A stretch of DNA of 64,000 bases, from assembly GCF_009727955.1 (NCBI RefSeq), contig NZ_WOBR01000004.1:435724-499723 (forward strand), in the 5' to 3' direction. Both the position numbers and the translations under genes were made by a program. Below are positions 9,354 through 18,247 of this stretch, one piece after another. Origin of the DNA: Aliivibrio fischeri (GTDB lineage Bacteria; Pseudomonadota; Gammaproteobacteria; Enterobacterales; Vibrionaceae). Each line of letters opens with the position of its first letter. Positions within the stretch are counted from its first letter, which is position 1. The notes beneath the pieces were generated by a model. That model saw only the letters and a program-made list of their open reading frames with translations. It did no database searches and was not told the DNA's origin.

Positions 9354-9629
9354 TTAACTTTCCTTAACACTATGATTTGCTGTGATCATTGCTAAACATT
9401 GGTTGGTGAAATCTGAGTAGTTTGATGATTTGTCGAATTCAATTTTAAGTGAACCATGAAACATCAATGTGACGGTCACATCTTTATAGCCCAGCCAACA
9501 GGTATATCCATCGTAATCATGCCATGCGGATATATCGTCTAATACATATCTATTATCCAGTAACTTTCCAGATGAACGAACGCAATCAAATACCCTAAGA
9601 AACTCTTTAATCGTCAGTCTGTTATCCAT
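9354..9629 (-). CDS. DUF3081-family small protein
   Basis: The 91-residue product (MDNRLTIKEFLRVFDCVRSS...) has the pattern of DUF3081 proteins of Vibrio and Shewanella: a short helical start, YVLDDISAWHDYDGYTCWL, then VTVTLMFHGSLKIEFD. Function is unknown. ATG 9629 follows GAGGAG closely, whereas the in-frame ATG at 9653 lacks a good site. It is the first gene of a two-gene unit with the CIA30 gene. It lies divergent to the DUF2256-photolyase pair, a neighbourhood I associate with photolyase genes in Vibrionaceae. Confidence 0.7.
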   Translation of the reverse strand: MDNRLTIKEFLRVFDCVRSSGKLLDNRYVLDDISAWHDYDGYTCWLGYKDVTVTLMFHGSLKIEFDKSSNYSDFTNQCLAMITANHSVKES

Positions 9630-9845
9630 ATGTAACTCCTCGTTCGTATACAAATAAAAGCACTTTTTTATTACTAAGCTAACTACGAGCTTGCACTATA
9701 CCTAGATCACCATTTCGATTAACTAGTTTGAATTAGTTGATCTTTTTGTGAACCACAAAGTGCTTTCCTGCGTAATTTCTCTGTAGGTGGTCGGTAATGA
9801 TTCCGTTTTTAGTATCGAGCGATCAATGACGTTATGGAGAGCAGC

Positions 9846-9986
9846 ATGAAAAAATCACAGTTGCCAGAAAAAATATGCGTTGTTTGCCAGAGACCATTTA
9901 GTTGGCGAAAGAAATGGGAGCGAGACTGGCCAATGGTTAAATATTGCTCCAAGCGCTGTCGGTCTTCACGACATCAAAGTGAATAA
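9846..9986 (+). CDS. DUF2256-family small protein (46 aa)
   Basis: The 46-residue basic protein carries the DUF2256 signature: [19 protein letters not shown] followed by KYCSKRCR. Its four Cys probably bind zinc. DUF2256 genes are commonly found next to cryptochrome/photolyase genes, and here it lies 37 bp upstream of one on the same strand, almost certainly in one transcript. The role is unknown; help with Fe-S or flavin loading of the photolyase is one possibility. Confidence 0.85.
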   Translation: MKKSQLPEKICVVCQRPFSWRKKWERDWPMVKYCSKRCRSSRHQSE

Positions 9987-10023
9987 TAAATCCACATATG
10001 AAGATTTAAGATAGAGGATGATT

Positions 10024-11595
10024 ATGAATGCCACCGCTGACCGCTTACGACTCATTTTAGGTGACCAATTAAATGCCAGCCATTCATGGTTTCAACACAT
10101 CGATCCACAAACGATTTACGTGATTGCAGAAATGCATCAAGAAACCGCCTATGTAAAACACCATGTACAAAAAGTGTGTGCTTTTTTTGCTGCGATGGCA
10201 CAATTTGCAACTGCATTAGAAAGTGCGGGGCATCGAGTGATGCACTTAACCTTGGACGATACGAAGCCATTTGAAAGAATAGAGGATTTATTAGACCACC
10301 TTATTGCTGAACACCATATTACCCATTTTGAGTATCAACTCCCTGACGAATACCGTTTACGTAGCACACTAGAGCGTTATTGCTTGTCATTATCAATATC
10401 TTCTCAAGTTTATGAAAGTGAACACTTCTTTCTTTCTGAAACACTAATTGAAAAAGAGTTTAAACCGAACCAACATCATCGTATGGAACCTTTTTACCGT
10501 AAGATGAGAAAGCGCTTTAATATACTGATGGAAGAGGGAGAACCCGTTGCTGGCAAATGGAATTTTGATAGCGCAAATCAAAACAAATTAAAGGCAAGTG
10601 AGTTTGATTGTGTACCCACGCCATTATTATTCGCTAACGATGTCACTGATATTCTTAAGCGTCTGAAACGTCATAATGTGACGATGATTGGACAAGTGAA
10701 TAATCAACTGTTGTGGCCTGTAAATCGGCAGCAGGCGAGTGAGTTATTAGTGTTTTTCTGTCGTTATTGCTTACCGTTGTTTGGGAAATTTCAAGATGCA
10801 ATGACATGTAAACTTGATGATATGCTCACGCAGAAACAATGGAGCTTGTTTCATAGCCGTTTATCCTTTGCTCTTAATGCAAAAATACTCAGTCCTATGC
10901 AAGTGATTGATGCTGCTATTACGGAATTTAATCAACGCCCAGATGCCATAGATATTGCTCAGATTGAAGGTTTTGTTCGTCAAATTCTAGGGTGGAGAGA
11001 ATTTGTTCGTGGGATCTACTGGCGCAATATGCCTGATTATCAAAACCTAAATAAACTTGAAGCGTCACGATCATTACCAAGTTGGTTTTGGACAGGGAAA
11101 ACAAAGATGAATTGTATGCATCATGCGATACAGCAGTCTCTTGATTTCGCCTACGCACACCATATTCAACGTTTGATGATCACGGGTAATTTTTGTTTAT
11201 TAACAGGCATTAAACCTGATGAAGTAGATGAGTGGTATTTAGGGATTTATATCGACGCAATTGAGTGGGTTGAAATGCCAAATACTCGTGGCATGAGCCA
11301 GTTTGCAGATGGTGGTATTGTTGCCTCTAAGGCTTATGCTGCCAGTGGTAACTACGTGAATAAAATGAGTGATTATTGCTCCGATTGTCACTATAACGTG
11401 AAACAAATAACTGAACCAAAAGCATGCCCATTAAACGCACTGTATTGGCACTTTATGCATACACATATTGAGCAGTTTAATAATAATCCTCGTTCTAGAA
11501 TGGTCTATGCAAATTGGCAGAAAAAATCAGAAGAACAGCAGCAAGTTATTTTAGAGAGAGCAGAAAAACTGCTGTCTGATCTTGAGAAATTATAG
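10024..11595 (+). CDS. Fe-S bacterial cryptochrome/(6-4) photolyase
   Basis: The 523-residue protein is of the FeS-BCP (PhrB/CryPro) photolyase class. It begins LRLILGDQLNASHSWF and ends in the conserved FAD-binding half (FVRQILGWREFVRGIYW, WVEMPNTRGMSQFADGG). Four Cys at about 364, 452, 455 and 468 are spaced 88, 3 and 13 apart, the same spacing as I recall for the [4Fe-4S] ligands of Agrobacterium PhrB. The enzyme should repair (6-4) photoproducts using light, FAD and a lumazine-type antenna. ATG 10024 is chosen because GAGG abuts ATG 10018 with no spacer but sits 6 bases before 10024. It is co-transcribed with DUF2256. Confidence 0.9.
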   Translation: MNATADRLRLILGDQLNASHSWFQHIDPQTIYVIAEMHQETAYVKHHVQKVCAFFAAMAQFATALESAGHRVMHLTLDDTKPFERIEDLLDHLIAEHHITHFEYQLPDEYRLRSTLERYCLSLSISSQVYESEHFFLSETLIEKEFKPNQHHRMEPFYRKMRKRFNILMEEGEPVAGKWNFDSANQNKLKASEFDCVPTPLLFANDVTDILKRLKRHNVTMIGQVNNQLLWPVNRQQASELLVFFCRYCLPLFGKFQDAMTCKLDDMLTQKQWSLFHSRLSFALNAKILSPMQVIDAAITEFNQRPDAIDIAQIEGFVRQILGWREFVRGIYWRNMPDYQNLNKLEASRSLPSWFWTGKTKMNCMHHAIQQSLDFAYAHHIQRLMITGNFCLLTGIKPDEVDEWYLGIYIDAIEWVEMPNTRGMSQFADGGIVASKAYAASGNYVNKMSDYCSDCHYNVKQITEPKACPLNALYWHFMHTHIEQFNNNPRSRMVYANWQKKSEEQQQVILERAEKLLSDLEKL

Positions 11596-11614
11596 ATGCT
11601 TGTCATTCATTTTT

Positions 11615-14488
11615 TTAACAATTCTGCTTATATGAACAGTTACTCTCATAGTTTTTACGGTAGGTAGAGCATCCCCAAAAAGCGCCATATTTGCCTTGTC
11701 TAAGCTTCATTTCACTTCCGCAGTTTTGGCAAAGTGGACGTTTATCGCCACAACTGACATCAATACAAACTTGATAGCTGTTTGTGGCATCGTGTGCCAT
11801 TGGGCTTCCACATTTAGTACATGGCGTTTCTTTGTGCTTGCAGCGTGGATAAAGAGAGCAAGACATGAACTTCCCATATTGACCCGCTTTTGGTCTTAGC
11901 ACCCCAGAACCACATTGATGGCAAGTGATCTTCTCTGCTTCTTTTTGAATAAGAGACACATCAAATTCATTGGTCTCTACAGGGTATTTGGCTTTAATAA
12001 GCTCAGTGACAAATTCACTCGCATCCATCATATCAACCAGAAGATAAACACGATGTTTTGCACGAGTTAAAGCAACATAAAATAAGCGTCGCTCTTCTGC
12101 ATATTCAAATTTATCTCCTTGTGGTAACAACGCATCTACTAGTGGTGGCGTCTGTTTTTCAGAAGGGAAACCGTGTTTACCAGTGGCCAACCCCATAACA
12201 ACGACATACTCCGCTTCTTTACCTTTTGATGCATGAAAAGATTGAAGCTCAATATCCAGTGATGAGTACTGGTGTTTTATTCTTCTTAAAAGGTTTAAAT
12301 CGGGGAGTTGATACCAATACCGAGCAAGTAAATAGACTTTATTTTTACTCGGTGTTTTAGAAGCAATGACTTGATTAGATATTGCCGTGAGTGCTTTATC
12401 TAATGCTGATATACCAGAATCTTCAATACCTTGACGAACAATACTGACGGCAGGGCGGTCAACTTGCACAAGTGATTTAATGTCTTTTTTCAATTGAACA
12501 GGATTCTGCGTAACAAAACGAGTGGCGACATCACCAATAGAGCTGTTAAATCGAAAAGTCATGTCTAAAGTCGTTTCAGAGGTTGCACCAAAGTAGTTAG
12601 AGAACTCCGTTGTAAGGCGTACATCTGCACCACTAAAACGATATATTGCTTGCCAATCATCACCCACACAAAATAGTGATGATTTAACCGTATTATCACG
12701 CAAAGCCTTAACTAATCTTGCTCTTGGTTCTGAAATATCTTGGAATTCATCCACCAACAGAAACTTCCATGGAGAGTGAAACTGACGGTTTTGAACGTAT
12801 TCTAAGGCTTTACCTATCATATCGTTAAAGTCGATAACTTGATTATCGTTTAAATACTTAGCATAACGTTGATAAAGCGGCATTAATAATTCCAACGCCT
12901 TTGTTGTTTGCATTGGGTCAACGGATTCTTTAATGATTTTATCGACACCGCTTTCATCAAGACACGCCGCTTTGTACATATCAACCAATGCACCTAATAA
13001 TTTTGCTAACTCTGTTACTTGTCCCAGTTGTTCTAAATTATCAAGTAAGGCGTTATCAGAGACAGGTTCTAATTTTACGCCTCGAGCGAGTAACTCTTTT
13101 TCAAGCGTTTGTGGCAGTTTTCTTTTTTTATGCTGATGGTAAAAAACCTCAACATAACCTGTGCCATATTGCTTATGTGTCTTGCGTTTCCATTCAATAC
13201 CTTGCTGATAGCGCTCTCTATTTATGTATGGTGCAGTATCCCCATTTTCATCAGTACCGTAATATTCAATGTAGATATCATAATCAGGGAGATAAAAATC
13301 AGGCTCGTATTGACGGTACTTCTCTGTAGCTACATCAAAGCGGTATTTGGCTTCATATTGATACTTAATTCCTTTTCTAAATAACCAATTGGCAACAACA
13401 AGCTCACCGTAGCTTTTTACCTTCTCGCCATTCATGGTTTGAACTTCATTATCATTTAGATATTTAAGGTAAGCGCCTTGAGATTCAAATTCCCACGGGT
13501 TTTTATCAACGAAATAATAAGAGCTAAAATAATCAAGTAATGCCTTTCTATAGTTATTATCACGCATAAGAATTTCAATCTCATCGTGCATCCATTTGGC
13601 TTTTACTTTTGGATTATCTTCAAGCTTAGATAGGCTAGGGGCTTTGCCTTCAACCTCAGAGATTATTTTTACACCAAGACTGTGAAAGGTACTCGCTTTT
13701 ACATCATCAAAGCCCAGTTTTTCTTTGATTCGCTCATTCATTTCTTGAGCAGCAATTCGGCCATAAGCGAGCATTAAGATCTGTTTTGGACTCGCTTTAC
13801 CACTATTAACCAAATACCCAGCTTTACCGATCATGACGCTTGTTTTGCCTGTTCCTGCGCCAGCAAGTAAGAGGTTGTTGTCATTATCAGTAACACAAGC
13901 GATTCTTTGTCTATTGGTTAAAGGGTTAGATTCAACACTATCAAAAAAGGTTTGGTATTGAGCTAATTGCTTGTTCACATAACGTTGGCGAATCTTTTCA
14001 ATATCTGCTGACGACCAATGATGAATATTGGTAAATTGAGTCGCCGTTTTATGCGCAAGCTCAGATAATCCTTCAACCTTATCCCAACCTTTCCAACGCT
14101 TAATTTCATTACGTACTACAGAACGGATATTTTCTATCGAAGAGTCTCTAAGAAACGTTGATGTGCACTGAATGTAAGCATCACTGAGAAAATCTTGTAA
14201 ACGTTCTGCATTTTGATTCGCCCAAAAGGGAAAGAAACGCTTGGCATATTTAAAAGGCGTGAAATACCCCAACATTCGGTAGCGATGGTTTTTTCCTTGC
14301 GAGATAAACGTTAAACAACCGCCATCGATAGAAAGTGAAAGATTGGGTGGAGAATCGAGTTGATCCCACTTGATGATGGTTTCATTTTCGGCCTGAACAA
14401 CACGTATTCCATCATTATCTATTGTTACAACCGCTTCTTTTTTAAAGAGGCGAGCAATCGGGTTTGTTGAAAGAATCCATGAAGTCAT
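11615..14488 (-). CDS. UvrD/HelD-like superfamily 1 helicase with nuclease insert and zinc ribbons
   Basis: This 957-residue protein is longer than E. coli helicase IV (HelD, ~684). The N-terminus (~1-190) resembles HelD. Walker A LLLAGAGTGKT lies at 206-216, a UvrD-type DEFQD box near 580, and YVALTRAKHRVYLL near 810. Between helicase motifs, at ~360-450, is an insert reading YGELVVANWLF, then EPDFYLPDYDIYIEYYG (D397, E408), like Vsr/DUF559-type restriction-endonuclease folds. The usual motif Lys is not obvious. The C-terminus (~850-957) carries three topoisomerase I-type zinc ribbons (CHQCGSG, CTKCGSP, CQNCGSE). It likely unwinds and perhaps nicks structured DNA. The SNIPE-like operon lies ~300 bp away and is divergent, so a defence role is possible but unproven. 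Confidence 0.85.
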   Translation of the reverse strand: MTSWILSTNPIARLFKKEAVVTIDNDGIRVVQAENETIIKWDQLDSPPNLSLSIDGGCLTFISQGKNHRYRMLGYFTPFKYAKRFFPFWANQNAERLQDFLSDAYIQCTSTFLRDSSIENIRSVVRNEIKRWKGWDKVEGLSELAHKTATQFTNIHHWSSADIEKIRQRYVNKQLAQYQTFFDSVESNPLTNRQRIACVTDNDNNLLLAGAGTGKTSVMIGKAGYLVNSGKASPKQILMLAYGRIAAQEMNERIKEKLGFDDVKASTFHSLGVKIISEVEGKAPSLSKLEDNPKVKAKWMHDEIEILMRDNNYRKALLDYFSSYYFVDKNPWEFESQGAYLKYLNDNEVQTMNGEKVKSYGELVVANWLFRKGIKYQYEAKYRFDVATEKYRQYEPDFYLPDYDIYIEYYGTDENGDTAPYINRERYQQGIEWKRKTHKQYGTGYVEVFYHQHKKRKLPQTLEKELLARGVKLEPVSDNALLDNLEQLGQVTELAKLLGALVDMYKAACLDESGVDKIIKESVDPMQTTKALELLMPLYQRYAKYLNDNQVIDFNDMIGKALEYVQNRQFHSPWKFLLVDEFQDISEPRARLVKALRDNTVKSSLFCVGDDWQAIYRFSGADVRLTTEFSNYFGATSETTLDMTFRFNSSIGDVATRFVTQNPVQLKKDIKSLVQVDRPAVSIVRQGIEDSGISALDKALTAISNQVIASKTPSKNKVYLLARYWYQLPDLNLLRRIKHQYSSLDIELQSFHASKGKEAEYVVVMGLATGKHGFPSEKQTPPLVDALLPQGDKFEYAEERRLFYVALTRAKHRVYLLVDMMDASEFVTELIKAKYPVETNEFDVSLIQKEAEKITCHQCGSGVLRPKAGQYGKFMSCSLYPRCKHKETPCTKCGSPMAHDATNSYQVCIDVSCGDKRPLCQNCGSEMKLRQGKYGAFWGCSTYRKNYESNCSYKQNC

Positions 14489-14787
14489 TATGTACGGCCA
14501 GATAAAGTGTGAAGTGACTCGAAAATTAGCTGTAGTCTAGCGTAATAAATAATGGACTGTATTTGAGCCAAGTTAACTTTTGTGAATTTGCAATCAATTT
14601 TGAGAAATGTTGATAGATTTACTCTGCTATTTGTAGAAGAAATATGCGGTCATGCGGTAATATGGCCTAAATTAAGACCTTGGAGTGTCGGTATTTATGG
14701 TCGATTTAAATCGAAAATTAGGTGGGGAGGCGTTTGATTGTGTTAGCGCTCGAAATATAGCATTACCCAGTTTAAAGGAGGGAAACA

Positions 14788-15102
14788 TTGGCCAGACGAA
14801 GTAGTGGTTTAAGAACAGCTATAAAGGTTGTTAAGGCAATAGATAGAGCCAACAAGCAAGCTGCTCGTGAATCTCAACGCAGACAAAAAGCTCGTGAGCG
14901 AGCGAATGCTCAGGCAATAAGAGAGCATGAAAGAGAAGTGCGAGAAGCTGAGCGTGAATTGCAGCGGCAAGCAAGACTAAGGAAGTCTGCAGCAAAGCAA
15001 GCTTTTAAAGATGCTATAGCAAGCGCCGCCGAAGAGTATCAAGAGCGATGCGAAGAGCGAGCAGTCCTAAGAAAGCAATTTATACAAGAGGTTCTAAAGT
15101 AA
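14788..15102 (+). CDS. Small basic coiled-coil protein preceding the SNIPE-like nuclease
   Basis: This 104-residue, strongly Arg/Lys/Ala/Glu-rich protein is predicted to be almost entirely helical or coiled coil (e.g. RANAQAIREHEREVREAER). It starts with TTG at 14788, preceded by AAAGGAGGG at good spacing. No ATG is available in frame nearby. It ends three bases before the start of the DUF4041/GIY-YIG gene, so the two form an operon. I recognise no family. The tight coupling suggests a partner of the membrane nuclease, perhaps an assembly factor, regulator or antidote; this is inference. Confidence 0.75.
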   Translation: MARRSSGLRTAIKVVKAIDRANKQAARESQRRQKARERANAQAIREHEREVREAERELQRQARLRKSAAKQAFKDAIASAAEEYQERCEERAVLRKQFIQEVLK

Positions 15103-15105
15103 TCC

Positions 15106-16548
15106 ATGGATAATAATTTACTGATGTTGGCAGGCTTATCATTAGTAGCTGTCGTACTAACTTATATTTTAACAAAGCGTTCAGCTAATAAAAAAATCGA
15201 GCAGTACAAGTCGTTAGATGAAGCACTAACCAAAACAAAAGAAGAATATGACTCAGTATGTATCAGTCGAAAAACAATAATTTCGGCTAATGAAGCTGCA
15301 AAGCAAGAGTTAGTTAAAATCAATGAAGAAACAGCTGAACTCCAAGTTTTAAAAGGACAAGATGATGCATTGAAAATTAGTATGAAAGAGCAGCAATTGA
15401 TCTTAGATTCAATTAAAGACAAATTAGAGGAGCTTAATTCTAGTATTGATAAAGGTGAACTTGATTTGGAAGAGTTGATGGGAGATATCGACTTATATTC
15501 AAGACTTGATGAATATACATCTCATGGGCATTTCGAAATGCCGCAGTACCTTTATGAAACATCTACTAGATTTGTAGAAGAAATTAAATATATTAGGCAA
15601 CAGCAGAAAGATATGATCAAAGATAAAACAGCGATCACTTTCCCAGAGTCGACGGTTATATCTAAAGACAAGTCATTTAATAATAAGATTTTAAATGGCC
15701 AAGTTAAACTCATGCTTACTGCTTTTAATATTGAATGTGACATGCTTATTGGTAAGGTATCACCTAGTTCTTTTGGACGTACTCTTGAGCGTATTGAAAA
15801 ACTAGCTAATACACTCGAGAAGTTAGCTGCTACTTTGGAATGCGGCTTTGATATAGATTACATCGAACTAAAGTTCGAAGAGTGTAAGCTTCAATATCAA
15901 TATACACTAAAAAAACAAGAAGAGATTGCGGAACAGAAACTTATCAAAGAGCAGATCCGTGAAGAACAACGAGCTATTAAAGAGTTTGAAAAAGCAATTT
16001 CGGATGCTGAAAAAGAAGAAAAAATGTATCGAAATCTTCTTGATAAAGCACAGCAAGAGCTTGCTAAAGCCACTGAGCAAGATCGCTCCGAGATGGAACA
16101 ACGCATAATAATTATTGAACAACAACTTGCTGAAGCAGAAGCTAAAGAAGAACGAGCTAAGAGTATGGCTGAGCAAACCCGTAAGGGACACGTTTATGTT
16201 ATAAGTAATATTGGTTCGTTTGGTGAGGATGTTTATAAGATTGGTCTTACTCGACGTTTAGAGCCAATGGATAGGGTTAAAGAATTGGGTGATGCAAGTG
16301 TACCATTCCCATTTGACGTACATGCCATGATTTACACTGATGATGCACCAGCGCTTGAAACAGCGCTACACCGAGAGTTTAATTCTAAACGTGTAAATGC
16401 GGTAAATCTTCGTAAAGAGTTCTTTAATACCGATCTCGTATCTATACAAGAAGCCGTTGAGAAGATTGCAGGAATAGAAGCTGAATTTAAAATGACCGCT
16501 TTAGCCGAAGATTACTATGAAAGTTTGAGATTAAGTGAATCGACATAA
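15106..16548 (+). CDS. Membrane-anchored DUF4041 + GIY-YIG nuclease (SNIPE-like)
   Basis: The 480-residue protein has an N-terminal transmembrane helix (~5-23), coiled coil (~30-120), a DUF4041-type domain (~125-270), a second coiled coil (~270-358) and a C-terminal GIY-YIG domain of the T5orf172/MUG113 type (~362-455). The GIY and YIG equivalents are VYVI (363-366) and YKIG (377-380). An Arg follows in LTRRLEPMDR, and the catalytic Glu is probably E438 in RKEFF. This order matches SNIPE, a membrane nuclease described as cutting phage DNA during injection. The key residues look intact, so an active anti-phage nuclease is likely. It lies three bases after a small coiled-coil gene. Confidence 0.85.
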   Translation: MDNNLLMLAGLSLVAVVLTYILTKRSANKKIEQYKSLDEALTKTKEEYDSVCISRKTIISANEAAKQELVKINEETAELQVLKGQDDALKISMKEQQLILDSIKDKLEELNSSIDKGELDLEELMGDIDLYSRLDEYTSHGHFEMPQYLYETSTRFVEEIKYIRQQQKDMIKDKTAITFPESTVISKDKSFNNKILNGQVKLMLTAFNIECDMLIGKVSPSSFGRTLERIEKLANTLEKLAATLECGFDIDYIELKFEECKLQYQYTLKKQEEIAEQKLIKEQIREEQRAIKEFEKAISDAEKEEKMYRNLLDKAQQELAKATEQDRSEMEQRIIIIEQQLAEAEAKEERAKSMAEQTRKGHVYVISNIGSFGEDVYKIGLTRRLEPMDRVKELGDASVPFPFDVHAMIYTDDAPALETALHREFNSKRVNAVNLRKEFFNTDLVSIQEAVEKIAGIEAEFKMTALAEDYYESLRLSEST

Positions 16549-16716
16549 AGATCATGCAGTATTATGTGAAAATGCATTGTTTGGTTAGCTCTCTACCGTC
16601 AGATTTAGCCAAAATTCAACTTACTCAAAGTTAATGATTTAGGATTTTAATCCTAAGTCGTTTTCATCTCAAATTGAGCTAGCGTCATGTTCCCAAAGAA
16701 ATAACGGAAATATAAA

Positions 16717-16738
16717 AACGGGATATAGTTATCCCGTT
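16717..16738 (-). terminator. Terminator of the DUF945 gene
   Basis: The perfect 9-bp stem AACGGGATA / TATCCCGTT has a 4-base loop. On the minus strand it is followed by TTTATATTT, just beyond the DUF945 stop. Confidence 0.75.
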
Positions 16739-16751
16739 GATAGTGAATGAA

Positions 16752-17978
16752 TTAAAGAGGCATACCGTTAAGCATTGGTTGACCATTAGATAATTCAAAG
16801 GTTGCACTGAAATTACCACTTGGTTCAGCATTAAAATATCTATCTACAACGTTTTTCAGTGGTGAAATATTTGCAATGGTATTTGGATCTACAATAATAT
16901 CAATCTTAGAATGAATGTTGCGGATTACTGCATCGCCTACTTTATACTTAGGCATATTACTATAGTTATCTGGCTTAAGTTGAATGTTTCCATTTATACT
17001 TGATTCGTTAATTGATAATGAAAGTTCTTTTGCATTAATACCAGCTTCAAAAAATTGTTGCATAATCTCTTGCTGTTGTTTATTTGAATTGATGCTTGTT
17101 GAGTGTAAAGCAATGTCTCCTAATTCTTCTAGAAGATCTAATTGGATGCCTTCTACTGCTGTCTTGAAATTAAAATTTAAGTTAGGTACGGAAAATTGCT
17201 TAGCTTGAAGTGAAGCTTTTTGTATATTTATGTTAGTTGAAAATTTTGATCCGGTTTCATTTTCAGCAAGATTTATTGTCCAATTGCTATCTGACAATCT
17301 TATACCTTCTTTTGAGCGAGTACTTTGAAAGTTAAAATCACCAAGATTAAAATTGATAGAGCTGTTATTAGTTTCAATGTTATCTAAAAGTGTAAGATCT
17401 ATATCTTTCATATTTAGTGCAAAAGAACTATCTCCTAAACTTATTGTTGGTAAGTTGGCTTTAAGAACTTGTTCTTTGTGGTCTGCAATTAAGTTAAATG
17501 AAAGCTTACCAATGTTAACCTTTTCTCTACGTGATTGAATGGCACCTAATTGAATATCACCATTCAGATCAAGTTGCTGGGTAGTTGTTGAGAACGTATA
17601 TGTAATATTCTCATTAAAGGTAGTTACTTCCTTTATAAATTCAGCTGCAAAACCTTTATCTTTGGTTAATGCAAAGTTGCCATTCACATTTAAACCAAAA
17701 AGACCAATTTCAGCATAATGAGTCATGAGGAGGGGAAGTTTTTGTTGGCGTTTACCGTCAATAATAAAGTAGAAAGAGTATTCTTCTTTTATTTCTTTCC
17801 CATTAATTTGGCTAGAAACACGCTGAACTTGCAGTAATTGTGGATCAATTTTTTCTAAGCCGTTTAATACTTGAGTTGGAATTTCTTGACCAATTTTTTC
17901 AATCATGTAGTTATTGGCAGCAAAAGCTCCACCTAATAAAGCTAATGATACACCGCTAGCAACTAACACCTTATTCAT
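16752..17978 (-). CDS. DUF945 (YdgA-like) periplasmic protein
   Basis: The 408-residue product begins with a hydrophobic signal or anchor (VLVASGVSLALLGGAFAANNYM). A beta-rich repetitive region then alternates polar and hydrophobic residues, as in the YdgA/DUF945 family, with the early block IPTQVLNGLEKIDPQLLQVQ. YdgA-like proteins are inner-membrane-anchored periplasmic proteins of unclear role, related to AsmA-type lipid-transport folds. ATG 17978 has AAGGA upstream. The gene is monocistronic, with its own terminator. Confidence 0.8.
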   Translation of the reverse strand: MNKVLVASGVSLALLGGAFAANNYMIEKIGQEIPTQVLNGLEKIDPQLLQVQRVSSQINGKEIKEEYSFYFIIDGKRQQKLPLLMTHYAEIGLFGLNVNGNFALTKDKGFAAEFIKEVTTFNENITYTFSTTTQQLDLNGDIQLGAIQSRREKVNIGKLSFNLIADHKEQVLKANLPTISLGDSSFALNMKDIDLTLLDNIETNNSSINFNLGDFNFQSTRSKEGIRLSDSNWTINLAENETGSKFSTNINIQKASLQAKQFSVPNLNFNFKTAVEGIQLDLLEELGDIALHSTSINSNKQQQEIMQQFFEAGINAKELSLSINESSINGNIQLKPDNYSNMPKYKVGDAVIRNIHSKIDIIVDPNTIANISPLKNVVDRYFNAEPSGNFSATFELSNGQPMLNGMPL

Positions 17979-18219
17979 GTTAAATCCTTATTATTAATTA
18001 TTGGTTTACATGAGATTTTCACTCATTCACTTAGTATATATATAAAAGAAAAATAATCACTTTATATCTTCAATTTAAGGTTTTCAAGTTATTGATATTT
18101 ATGTTAAAAATGATTTTATGTGCTGGGAGGTTGCGTTATTTAATGATTGAGTTTGATAAACAAATCACTCCCCATCAACTTTTTTGCAAGCATCATAAAA
18201 CATAGATAAACTGAGTTAA

Positions 18220-18226
18220 CTATTCC
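18220..18226. promoter_or_regulatory. Possible LysR half-site upstream of its own gene
   Basis: CTATTCC here, 21 bp before the LysR start, repeats the left arm of the inverted repeat at 20695-20713 in front of the threonine-synthase-like gene. A 7-base match is weak evidence; it is recorded because it links the regulator to its probable target. Confidence 0.25.
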
Positions 18227-18247
18227 TGATTTTCATAAGATAATGAG

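Noticed and set aside
15907-16191. Phe/Ser-rich minus-strand frame opposite the SNIPE-like gene
   Set aside because: It is the complement of a Lys/Glu-rich coiled coil, a common source of false hydrophobic frames.
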